This document shows, piece after piece, positions 55,561-64,000 of a stretch of 64,000 nt of DNA (within the stretch, counting starts at the first letter, position 1; each line of letters starts with the position of its first letter). The position numbers and the translations under genes are program-made. The stretch is taken from positions 346,864,243 to 346,928,242 of the forward strand of contig CM040121.1 in the NCBI GenBank assembly GCA_022559845.1. The letters run 5' to 3'. This stretch comes from Amorphophallus konjac. Lineage: Eukaryota; Streptophyta; Magnoliopsida; Alismatales; Araceae. The notes beneath the pieces were generated by a model. It had not been told where the DNA came from and did no database searches. It saw nothing but the letters and a program-made list of their open reading frames with translations.

Positions 55561-55739
55561 CTTGCCATTTCTCGGAGTCCGAACTACGGATTGCATCCTG
55601 GTAGGATTGAGGATCTTCATCCTCATCGATATATACCTTAGAGGACCTCTCTGAGACATGTCCAACATATCTCTCAGGTTCTCTTGGTAGTCTACTAGAT
55701 CTCTATAGTGTCTGTGTTTCACTCTGAATAAGATCAACC

Positions 55740-56690
55740 GATATAGTCTCATCTAATGAGTTTGTGTCTACGGGTTGTGGTTCTTGGACCTCGTCCAATT
55801 TTATTTGGCTCCCACTATCTTTCTGGAGAAGATATTCTCTTTCTAGAAATACAGCTCTCTTAGCCACTAAGACCCTTTACTTAGAAGGGTGATAGAAATA
55901 ATATCCAAATGTCTCCTTTGGATATCCCACAAACCTACACTTATCGGTTCTATACTCAAGTTTGTCACTATCGTTCCTTTTCACATGGGCAGGACACCCC
56001 CAAATTTTAATGTGATTAAAACTTAGTTTCCTGCCCTTCCATATCTCATATGGTATAGAAGGAACAGATTTACTTGAGATCCTATTCAGTAAATAGGCTG
56101 CAGTCTCTAAGGCATACCCCCAGAGAGACAAGGGTAGTCCTGCCATAGACATCATGGATCGGACTATGTCTAACAAGGTCCTGTTTCTCCTTTTGGATAC
56201 ACCATTGTGCTGTGGTGTAACGATGGAGTCCACAGAGAAACAATTCCATTGTCTTTAAGATAAGAAGTAAATTCATGGCTAAGGTATTCACTCCTGGATC
56301 CGATCAAAGAGCCTTAATACTCTTGCCAGTCTATTTTTCTACTTCATTTTTGTATTCCTTAAACTTCTCAAAGGCTTGTGATTTATGTCTCATTAAATAC
56401 ACATAGCCATATCTCGAGAAGTCATCAATAAAAGAAATAAAATAGAGGTGACCCCCTTTTGCTTTCATGGACATGGGTCCACACACATCCGAGTGTATGA
56501 GCTCGAGAAGGTCAGCAGCCCTCTCACCATGTCCACTAAAGGGAGCCTTGGTCATCTTCCCCATGAGACACGACTCACAGGTATCAAATGGCTTGTATTC
56601 GAATGAATTCAAATGCCCATTTGAATGTAGGTGAGAGACTCTTTTCTCACCTACATGACCAAGCCTGAATGCCATAGATATGCAGAATTC
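55740..56690 (-). pseudogene. P1 integrase
   Basis: GAG-pre-integrase zinc motif (RLGHVGEKRVSHL...CESCLMGK), then core motifs IHSDVCGPM (first Asp), a second Asp in a frameshifted LRSDPG and TPQHNGVSKRRNRTLLD, where the usual catalytic Glu is Lys. KIWGCPAHVKRND and KCRFVGYPKETFGYYFY follow. A stop lies before TGK (56331). Loss of Glu would end strand transfer. Confidence 0.85.
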
Positions 56691-56733
56691 ACTTCATTAG
56701 CATTGGAAATATGCATAACATTAGAACGTGTAT

Positions 56734-57941
56734 CTAATACATAAGATCATTAACTAATGAACCATTGGCTATAATCAAACCATTATTCACTATAGAGCAC
56801 TCAGTGCTGTTAAAAGCCAATGTATATCCAACGTTATGCAAGCCGGAGATTGAAATAATGTTCTTAATAATATTAGGAACATAATAACAGTCATTCAGCT
56901 CCAGAATGAGCTCTGAAGGTAAACTGAGGCGTGCAGTCCCGACAGCTTTGGCAGAAACTAAAGCTCCATTGCCCATACTCAGTTCAATCTCTTTTTTTCC
57001 CAGCCGCCTTCTATTTGCCAGCACATGCACAGAGTTGCAAATATGAGATGCATATCCAATATCCAATACCCATGATGTGGATTCCATATATGACAAATTA
57101 AGGTTTATGACAAAAATACCTTCATTTAGAATTACCTTGCAATTCTTTTTCCAATGTCCTGTTTCCCCACATTGAAAACACTTGTCTTCTTTTTCATTCT
57201 TCTTGCCCTTCCCTTTGTCAACTTTGGTGAGTTGCTTACCCATGGCCTTCTTCTTTCCCTTCCCTTTGTCACCTTTGGTGGATATCTGGGTGGCCTTCCT
57301 TTTCTTGTTCGCCCGGCCAACAATCATTATAGAAGAAGATGGTTTATCTTTCTGCATAGTTCCTTCAGCACTTTTTAACATGTTGAGCAGCTCCGGGATA
57401 GTTGCATCAATTCTATTCATGTTAAAGTTTATGATGAAGGAAGAAAAGGATCAAGCAATGACTGGAGTATAAGATCAATGCACAGTTCAAGATCTAACTT
57501 GAACCCCAGTGCATTGAGTCTCTCTATTCACTCCATCATTTTCAGTACATGAGCCTGTATTGAAGCACCCTCTGACATCTGTGTCCTGAAAAGCCTTTTG
57601 GAGATATCATATCTCTCAATCCTGCCCTTCTCCCCGAAGAGCTGGCGTAGGTTAAGAAGTATGCTTCTACAATCAGTCTTTTCGAATTGCCTCTGCAGCT
57701 CGGGAGCCATAGAGGACATCATGTAACATTGGGCAAGGGAAGAGTCTTCAGACCATTTGGCATAAGTCATTAACTCACCCTCATCGGCATCGGGAGCTGG
57801 CTCAGAATGAACCGTGTCCAACACGTAGGCTATTTTTTCGGCGGTGAGGACTATGCGTAGATTACACAGTCAATCCGAGTAGTTCGGTCCAGTCAGTCTG
57901 TTGGCATCCAAGATGCTGCGGAGGGGGTTGGACGACGACAT
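56734..57941 (-). pseudogene. P1 gag and protease
   Basis: Starts at 57941 (MSSSNPLRSILDANRLTGPNYSD), stop next where W is usual. The frame then reads EKIAYVLDTVHSEP and LRQLFGEKGRIERYDISKRLF to 57528, a further disrupted stretch, and MNRIDATIPELLNML with lysine-rich repeats and a CX2CX4HX4C knuckle (CFQCGETGHWKKNC, about 57180-57139). The protease site reads VLDIGYASHIC, with Ile in place of the Thr/Ser of D(T/S)G, so it is probably dead. Confidence 0.85.
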
Positions 57942-58124
57942 TATAATATGGATAAGAAATAAAAGACAACCTAGCATATGTTCAAATTCTAACTTAGATG
58001 TGGTTTTCAATCTTAGTTAGTCCCACTATTTTTTTCGATCGAACTATATAACCCTTAGTATATAGAATGAGAGATCATCGAGATCAACCTAGTGGGTCAG
58101 AATCCCAACGAGACTGATGTATGA

Positions 58125-58413
58125 CCTTGTGGAAAGCACAACAAGTCATACACCATCTCAAGGGTAGTCAACAAGCATTTGCATCCAATGCAATATCCGA
58201 TTTCGGCCCCCGAGAAATCATCCCCTTGTGTAAAGCACAACAAGGGATACCCTCGGTTAGATCTAACCATCATTACGATATGGCAATGAGTTCATGATCC
58301 GACCCTTGTGGAAAGCACAATAAGGTCGGGTTCAATTCCTCACCCCATTGAGGCCTAGCCTTAGGGTTACATCCCGCCTCCAAGTCCATGAACCTTGTGG
58401 AAAGCACAACAAA
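58125..58413 (-). repeat. Four copies of CCTTGTGGAAAGCACAACAAG in the P1 leader
   Basis: Copies at 58125-58145, 58223-58246, 58303-58325 and 58393-58413, 80-98 bases apart. Each has a TTGTG/CACAA 5-bp stem with a GAAAG-type loop, and longer pairing CTTGT/ACAAG around it. Spacer DNA is unrelated. Confidence 0.85.
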
Positions 58414-59694
58414 TCCATGAGTTGAAGACGTTCATTAACCCCATAATGATAGAGGGCCACGAAGACTCCTAGAGTCACGTTTACCAAATCTAAAATTAAA
58501 TCACGAGGGAATTTGATTTTATCTTGATCTCACCCTAGGTGGTAATATAAATATATCCAATATATTTACCGTACCTAGTAGTTTGCACAAAATAAATGCA
58601 TCTAATGCAGAAATTAAATCACAAGTGATCATGGACTTTATCCCTAATGTAACTGAGACATCCGGCCCACTTCCGAAGCAGCTAGATCGTCCTCGTCGGA
58701 TGTGCTCCGCGCTTTCAAACTCTAACGCCGCATTAATTATAACTTTTACACGTCACACAGGTCGGCAAAATTTAAATTACATGTCACTAAAATACCAGCA
58801 GCGCTTAGGGCGAGTACAACTATAAAAGGAGATAGAATAAGAATTTTAACAGAGAGAGAAAGGAGGTTCATAGACCCCAACATTAACCAAGTCCATGATC
58901 ACTTGCCAACCCATTTAAGTAAAATCAATCAAGGGTTATTTCGAAAAACAATCCTTACTTTTGGATTTAAAAAATGGGATGTGCAAACAAAAATAGGTAA
59001 GCTTTGTTTAATTTTAAAAATCGAAGCAGGATTAACTAAAATTAAACACTTAAGCAAGCCAATGCAAGGTAAATTCAGCAAATCACGTAAAGAACCATCA
59101 TTTGTAACAGGGGCATGCATATTTGAATCTGATTCAAATAAGTCAGATAATTGAGATAATTATTTAAATTTAAATTTAAATTTAATTATATAATAATCAA
59201 ATTTAAAATTGAAATTTAAATATGACAATCATTTAAATTTAAATTCAAACAAATTATCCAATAATTTTATTTGAAAGTAAATTTAAATAATGTAATTATC
59301 CTCAATTATCATTTTTCTAAAATTCAAAATTTGAATTTAACAATTATCTAATAATTAAAAATTCAAATATTTGAATTTTATACAAATAACTGCAATGAAA
59401 TTTAAATTCTGAATTTACTAATTATCTAATAATTAAAAATTCAAAAATTGAATTTCACATAATTACCTTCAATTATTAACCTTTTTATCTCATGGTAAAT
59501 AATAATTATCATACCTCATTAAATTCAAAAGTTAAATAAAATTTGAACATTTGAATTTTCTATTGAGATAACATAATTAATATTTGAGATAATAGTTTAG
59601 ATTAATTTATTGTGCATATATATATATATATTGCATATATATATATATACTAGCAAAATTAAATTAAAAAGCAAATTTTTTTAAAATAAAAAAA

Positions 59695-59968
59695 TAATGC
59701 GTCGGCACCCTCGGGCGCGGCCGCCCACGCACGACGCGTGGGCGGGCGCGCCCACGTCTGCACTCGGGCTCCGCCTGCGGCGCCCGCCGCGTGGCTGGTA
59801 CGCGCTCTCGCCACGCGGCGTGGCGCCGCCTGGCGGTGCCGCACTCGGGTGCCCGCCACGCGGGCGCGCCCGCGTGCCTGCGTGCGCCGCGAGGGCGGCG
59901 CAAGCGGGTGGGCGTACTGCGCACGCGGGTGGGCGTACTGCGCCCGAGCGACGCAGTGCGCCCAACAG
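59695..59968. other. GC-rich block within AT-rich P1 leader
   Basis: About 270 bases dominated by GCGCG, CGCCC and CGGGTG words, with a repeated GTGGGCGTACTGCGC near its right end (59906-59941). The flanks are poly-A/T rich (TTTTTTTAAAATAAAAAAA on the left, TTTTTTTTAAAAAAAA on the right). Confidence 0.75.
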
Positions 59969-60103
59969 ACTAATTTTTTTTTTAAAAAAAATTTACTCCA
60001 GAAATGCCCAGCATCCCCTTCTTCTAATAACAATTGAAGATTTTAAATTCCCCTAAAACATGGTTCTATACGGAGCTAATACACCGACCAAAGCGTCAAC
60101 CTG

Positions 60104-60115
60104 GCTCTGATACCA
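60104..60115 (-). other. P1 primer-binding site
   Basis: GCTCTGATACCA on + equals TGGTATCAGAGC on -, one base from the 5' LTR. Confidence 0.9.
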
Positions 60116-60116
60116 C

Positions 60117-61724
60117 TGTAAGGTTCCATATAGCACTGTTCGGGCAACGTAGCGGATAACAAAAATTTATTTACCCAAACCCGGCTTGTTGGAATCCTAG
60201 AACCGTGCTCTAATTGATGTATTATAATACCCCAACCCCTAACTACGGGTTGCAGATTTCACCTTACGTGGAACGACGTTGTTCGCAGTGCCCGATGCAG
60301 AATCTCGTGAACACCGAGCCGCACAGAAGTACGGCCTCTAGAACAGATCCACACGGATCCTCGTGCAGCAACGGTATCTTCCCGGCACGATCTTCCCCAA
60401 GCTTTCCCCTTCTAGAGAGAAAAAGGGCTTCTAGAGAGAGAGACATCAAGAGGGAGGAAGGGGGGGAGAGAAAACCTCTCGTCCCTTGCTGTTAGTGCTT
60501 GATTAAGCCAAGGGGGGAAGAGTTCTCGTAAGTGGCATATATATAGGATTAGGCCCTTTTGAAAAGAACCCATAAGGATCAAAATCGTATATATATCCTT
60601 TTCATTATTGTACATATATATTAAGCCCCTCTTATATGCCTTTCCAAAAGGATTTCAAGGGAATTAATATATACATTTGTACAATAATAATTCATCACCC
60701 AAGAATCTATTGTGTGTGATCCTCTAGGCCCATAGTCACTCTAGTTTAATGCCCATTAACATCTAATTCTCAATTAAGAGTAAATTAAACTTATTATTCG
60801 CTTCTACTAGAGCCGAATAATAGTTTAATTTATTCCGAACCTTTTATCACGTTGGGTCAAGTAAATCCGTGTGATCCTAGAGGACGTTGGGTTTAAACCA
60901 CCATGTCTAGTACATGTAAGTCTACAGTTGCCGCATCGCTATAATCCCTCGCTCCTTCTATGAGTCTGGTTCGATCAAGGGTATGGTTGCTGTCAAACCC
61001 CATGATCGTGCCATTTGACCATGACCTCCTTAAAGTGTATGACGTCCGTTCTAAACAAACTCACACGACCCTGGCCAGGGATTTAATGGAGCGTCAGTGT
61101 CATGACCCATTAACTGTCTGATATATACCCGACAGTGAGCGATCTACTCTTGACCATTGATGATCCTCACACGTATCCTGAAATGGTTAATGACTCGACA
61201 ATTCATGACTTATGGTTAAAGTCACTTAGCCAAGTAATTAAACCATTCCAGTCCTCGTGTAAAATCCAATCAATGTCTCAGGTCAAAGGACTAACGATGC
61301 TACTGAGATAGTTGGATCTTAAGTTGACATTAGGTATAATCAACCATCTGAAGATCCAATAGCGGATCAGTTCAGTGTACATCCTCTAAGGACATACACC
61401 TACACATATGTGTTGGTGCCCCGCACCAATGACCATGAGACTGGTCAGTCACACATCATGTGTACTGGTTTAATAGGTAATCAAAGTCCCCGAGTGATTA
61501 CCCTCCAACCAGGAACAGTTTAAGGTATGTGTCCATGTAAAGTCAGTCTCATGATCGAGATCCCATCTCGAGTTGACTTTACAACCACATATCCTAGAGA
61601 CATCGTAAAGTAATATACAATCACATATTTACGCTCAAATACCACTTTATTAATAATGACCAAGATCGTACAACTATTGGGCCTACCCGACCCTAAATTG
61701 GCCTATAGCACACCAATACTAACA
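60117..61724 (-). repeat. P1 5' LTR (1608 bp)
   Basis: TGTAAGGTTCC to CACCAATACTAACA in + reading. TATATATA candidate at 60538-60545 on -. Confidence 0.9.
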
Positions 61725-62885
61725 GCAACCCAATAGGAGACCATTTACCTTTGCTGTGGCCCAGGGACCTTCTTGTGCTTGGTGGCCCCCTGTGGACCAT
61801 TTTCAATTGGTAAACGGCCAATCTAGGACCGTTTTATTCTTAACTCTTGGTTTTGTTCTTATGGCCCAGTATCGCCAGTAACGGTCCATGTTTGACCATG
61901 TTTGTCTTGTTGCGACCCAGGTACGACCGCAACTTAGCCTGAAGCTTGTTTTACGTGTTTCTTGTATGTTCTGGTAAGCTGAGCCAAGATGGGCTTAAGT
62001 GACAATAAATCCTAATTTGATTCTTGTCCCCGACAAGCCACAAATCTTATGGATTTCCATTCTATTACTGAAATCTATCTTGATACTAGAGATTAAGTTA
62101 CATAGCTTGACCTTGGAATTCTTGACCGATTCCAATGAATGTCTAGATATTACTTGGGATCTTGGATCCACCAAATCAATGCCAACGCATCATAAGAGCC
62201 CGGTCTGGTCCTGGGAGGGGCACCCGAAAAGTACTAGTGCCCCGGAGAGTTGTAATGACATGGTGAGGTATTGCACCGAGTGCATGACTAGCGTGTGTCT
62301 ACGACATTCATCCTTTTACTTTGTACATCTTATCAGATTCTTACATGGAATTTACATCGATATGACTTGCTTGTTTGCGTGCTTGATCGGCCAACTCCTG
62401 GAAATTTATTCATTCTATTAATTTCGTTTCCATCAGTTCTTATGTTAACTTGTTTATCATTCTTAGTTCATATACATGACAGTTATTTAATTTGGTTAAC
62501 TACTTAAACTTGTCTACTATTGCCTACTGAGCCTTCGCTCACCCAATTTTCCCCATTTTCAGGTAGCTCTGGTGATGAAACACAAATGGATGGGGATGGG
62601 CAAGAGTAAAGACCGGAGTGAAACCTGGCAGGCGTGGACCTGAGTAGTGTTAGTTTATGTGGTCGTATAGTTCTATTGTCAGTTCAAAGCAGTCGATTCG
62701 AGTTGTAATCTTCTCTTTATTGAGTCATGAATTAAGAAAGTGTGGATATGGAAACATTATTATTTCTCATGTTTTTAGGTTAGTTATTTTCTATTGCATT
62801 TTTGTTCTTTTAATACCATTATTGCTCTGTTTATCATAAATGTATATAACTGTCCCGTTCCGATATTCCGCGTCGGGGCGTGACA
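61725..62885 (+). repeat. G2 5' LTR, second part
   Basis: Resumes after P1 and ends CGTCGGGGCGTGACA. It contains the GAGCCTTCGCTCACCC and TTCAGGTAGCTCTGG segment that also stands near the G1 LTR end (GAGCGTTCACTCACCC, TTCAGGTAATGAC), confirming kinship. Confidence 0.85.
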
Positions 62886-62891
62886 GTTTTG

Positions 62892-62904
62892 TGGTATCAA
62901 AGCC
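62892..62904 (+). other. G2 primer-binding site (one mismatch)
   Basis: TGGTATCAAAGCC, six bases after the LTR end; the G1 site is TGGTATCAGAGCC. Confidence 0.75.
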
Positions 62905-63090
62905 TAGGTTTCTAAGTTCCTAGGTTTATTAGTGATGTCGAAGAACCTGTAACCTTGCTAAAGTCTAAGGATCTGACCCGGTGAGATTGGGTAGAGACTT
63001 GGGGTTGAGTTGACTAATAAACTCTAAAAGATTCTTGCTAGACTATTTTTAATTATTTTTTTTCCTGCACATATGTAGGATTGTATTCCG

Positions 63091-63910
63091 ATGGCGGCGG
63101 AACGTGTGCAATGGAGGGATATGCAGTGTACTATGCAGGGCTTGACTCATGCCCTCCAGCGGGTAGCCCAGGGAGGAGCAACACACCATGGAGCCGGTGA
63201 TCTCCACCGAAATTTCTGAGGCTTGAATCCCCCACGATTTGGTGGATCGGCGGATCCCGATGAAGCCGAGAATTGGCTGAAGGAGATAGAGTGAGTTTTT
63301 GGAGTTATGTAGTGTGGTGATCAAGATCGGGTGCTCTTGGTGACCTTCCAACTGGAACGTGATGCATGTTCTTGGTGGGAAGCAGTAAAAGCTACGCTCG
63401 GAAATAGGCGTGCGATGTGGGATGAATTCAAGGAACATTTTAATAGCATGTACTTTTCAGATCGTGTTCAAGAGAAGAAGGTGGCATAGTTTGCTGCTCT
63501 GAAACAGAGGAACTTGTCAGTTGCGGAGTATGAAGCACAATTCGCCAGGCTGTCTCGTTATGCAACGCATTAGGTATCCATCGAGAAGATGAAGGCCAAG
63601 CAGGTTATGAACGGGTTGAAGCTTCAATATATTAACCAGTTGGCACCAATGGAGATCTCTACCTATGCCGAGATTGTCAGGAAAGCTCAAGTTCTTGTAG
63701 ATACATTAGAGATGACATAGAGGATTCGAGGAAAGAACCCTAAGAAAGAGCATACCACTAGTTCTGGGAATTTCAAACCCCACAATGTCAAGAAAAGGCC
63801 CAATGGCGGGTCAAGTTTCTCACAGGACAAGAAGTCGAGGAACGACGATAAGAAGGCAGGTTCGGCTACCCCGTCTAAGACTATTTGTAAGTTTTGTGAT
63901 GGGAATCAAC
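63091..63910 (+). pseudogene. G2 gag, decayed
   Basis: ATG at 63091 reads MAAERVQWRDMQCTMQGLTHALQRVAQGG, then GLNPPRFGGSADPDEAENWLKEIE, WWEAVKATL, YEAQFARLSRYATH and EISTYAEIVRKAQVL, collinear with G1 Gag. At least six in-frame stops are spread along it. It reaches the first zinc knuckle half (CKFCDGNQH) at about 63895, where homology ends. Confidence 0.85.
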
Positions 63911-64000
63911 ACCTAGCACTAACCTTTTATTTTTACATTTGTGTCCTTTCTGTTTGCATTTATATCCTTGGCTAATTGGGTTTGCAATTGTAAGGCATTA
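63911..64000. other. Non-gag sequence after a break in G2
   Basis: Immediately after CKFCDGNQH the sequence changes to a T-rich stretch with no Gag similarity. This marks a deletion or another insertion continuing beyond the window. Confidence 0.5.

Larger units (their letters stand above)
57942..60103 (-). other. P1 long untranslated leader
   Basis: 2.2 kb between primer site and gag without a supported gene. It holds four hairpin repeats (58125-58413), an AT-rich stretch built of AAATTTAAATT and AATTCAAA words (59155-59600) and a sharply GC-rich block (59695-59968). ORFs in the GC-rich block lie on both strands in several frames and are composition artefacts. Confidence 0.7.
52419..61724 (-). 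mobile_element. P1: Ty1/copia element (TNT1-94-like) nested in the G2 LTR
   Basis: Two LTRs, 52419-54024 (3') and 60117-61724 (5'), in inverted reading: they start TGTTAGTATTGGTGTGC on - and end CCTTACA. Primer site at 60104-60115 and polypurine AAGTGGGAGAT on - at 54025-54036. Internal genes run leftward in copia order. The flanks GCGGC (52414-52418) and GCAAC (61725-61729) fit a target duplication altered by two transitions. The first LTR base pair at 52419 is mutated (AG for TG). Many stops and frameshifts are present. Confidence 0.9.
50396..64000 (+). mobile_element. G2: Ty3/gypsy element (5' part), LTR split by P1
   Basis: The LTR starts TGTAGCACCCTGAG at 50396 and ends CGTCGGGGCGTGACA at 62885, with P1 in between (52419-61724); the LTR itself is about 3.2 kb. 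A primer-like TGGTATCAAAGCC follows at 62892, and a decayed gag at 63091. It is related to G1 by LTR ends and Gag but clearly more decayed. It continues past the window end unless interrupted near 63910. Confidence 0.85.

Noticed and set aside
59659..60056. Arginine- and alanine-rich ORFs on both strands
   Set aside because: They arise from the GC-rich block, are open in several frames at once, and show no domain.
63049..63438. 129-codon ORF on the - strand
   Set aside because: It overlaps the G2 gag frame, which has clear Gag motifs on +; the - frame is a shadow.

Overview
This window is nuclear DNA from a flowering plant with a large, repeat-rich genome. No host gene in its native setting could be supported. 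Nearly every base can be assigned to nested transposable elements: Ty1/copia Sirevirus-type elements, a non-Sirevirus copia, Ty3/gypsy elements with 3-4.4 kb LTRs, a CACTA (En/Spm) DNA transposon and a Cassandra TRIM. The CACTA termini, the plant-specific TNP2/TNP1 transposase families, the Met-tRNA primer sites and the Cassandra 5S modules all point to an angiosperm. The species cannot be told from the sequence alone.

Layout. S1 (1-3434, +) is the 3' end of a Sirevirus with a 2.7 kb LTR. It sits in the gag gene of S2, a second Sirevirus on the - strand. The gag of S2 is also split by a CACTA element, C1 (3965-48050; 3-bp target duplication CAT). The gag frame of S2 resumes exactly across the C1 insertion (3964 to 48054). 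Inside C1 are: subterminal repeats; a truncated Sirevirus LTR, S3 (5221-6549); a TNP1-like and a TNP2-like transposase gene, both on - and both broken; Sirevirus S4 (12960-34055, +), itself split by a gag-only gypsy element G1 (15034-24954, target duplication ATACA); a captured ULP1-protease-like gene interrupted by a complete Cassandra, K1 (36253-36982, target duplication GTACT); and a 7 kb mosaic of motif arrays and captured gene pieces (40-47.6 kb). To the right, the S2 5' LTR is cut by gypsy G2 (50396 to past the window end). The G2 LTR carries copia P1 (52419-61724, -).

The most interesting part is the C1 cargo. It holds (i) an inverted repeat of about 147-bp arms and a 38-base loop, whose arms encode the conserved C-terminal helicase region of an SNF2 protein that reads most like the plant DRD1/CHR35 family of RNA-directed DNA methylation; (ii) an intact 119-codon ORF joining an RNase H1-type hybrid-binding (viroplasmin-like) domain to a C-terminal membrane segment; and (iii) a TNP1 gene in which a 118-bp unit is tandemly repeated so that each unit is a 36-base micro-exon (GTQSTPPPPPAA) plus an 82-base GT-AG intron.

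Nearly all element genes are broken. Many nonsense changes fit C-to-T or G-to-A, as expected in long-methylated DNA. Coordinates of ends come from direct reading of terminal motifs, LTR pairs and target duplications. Family names come from recognised protein motifs without database searching.
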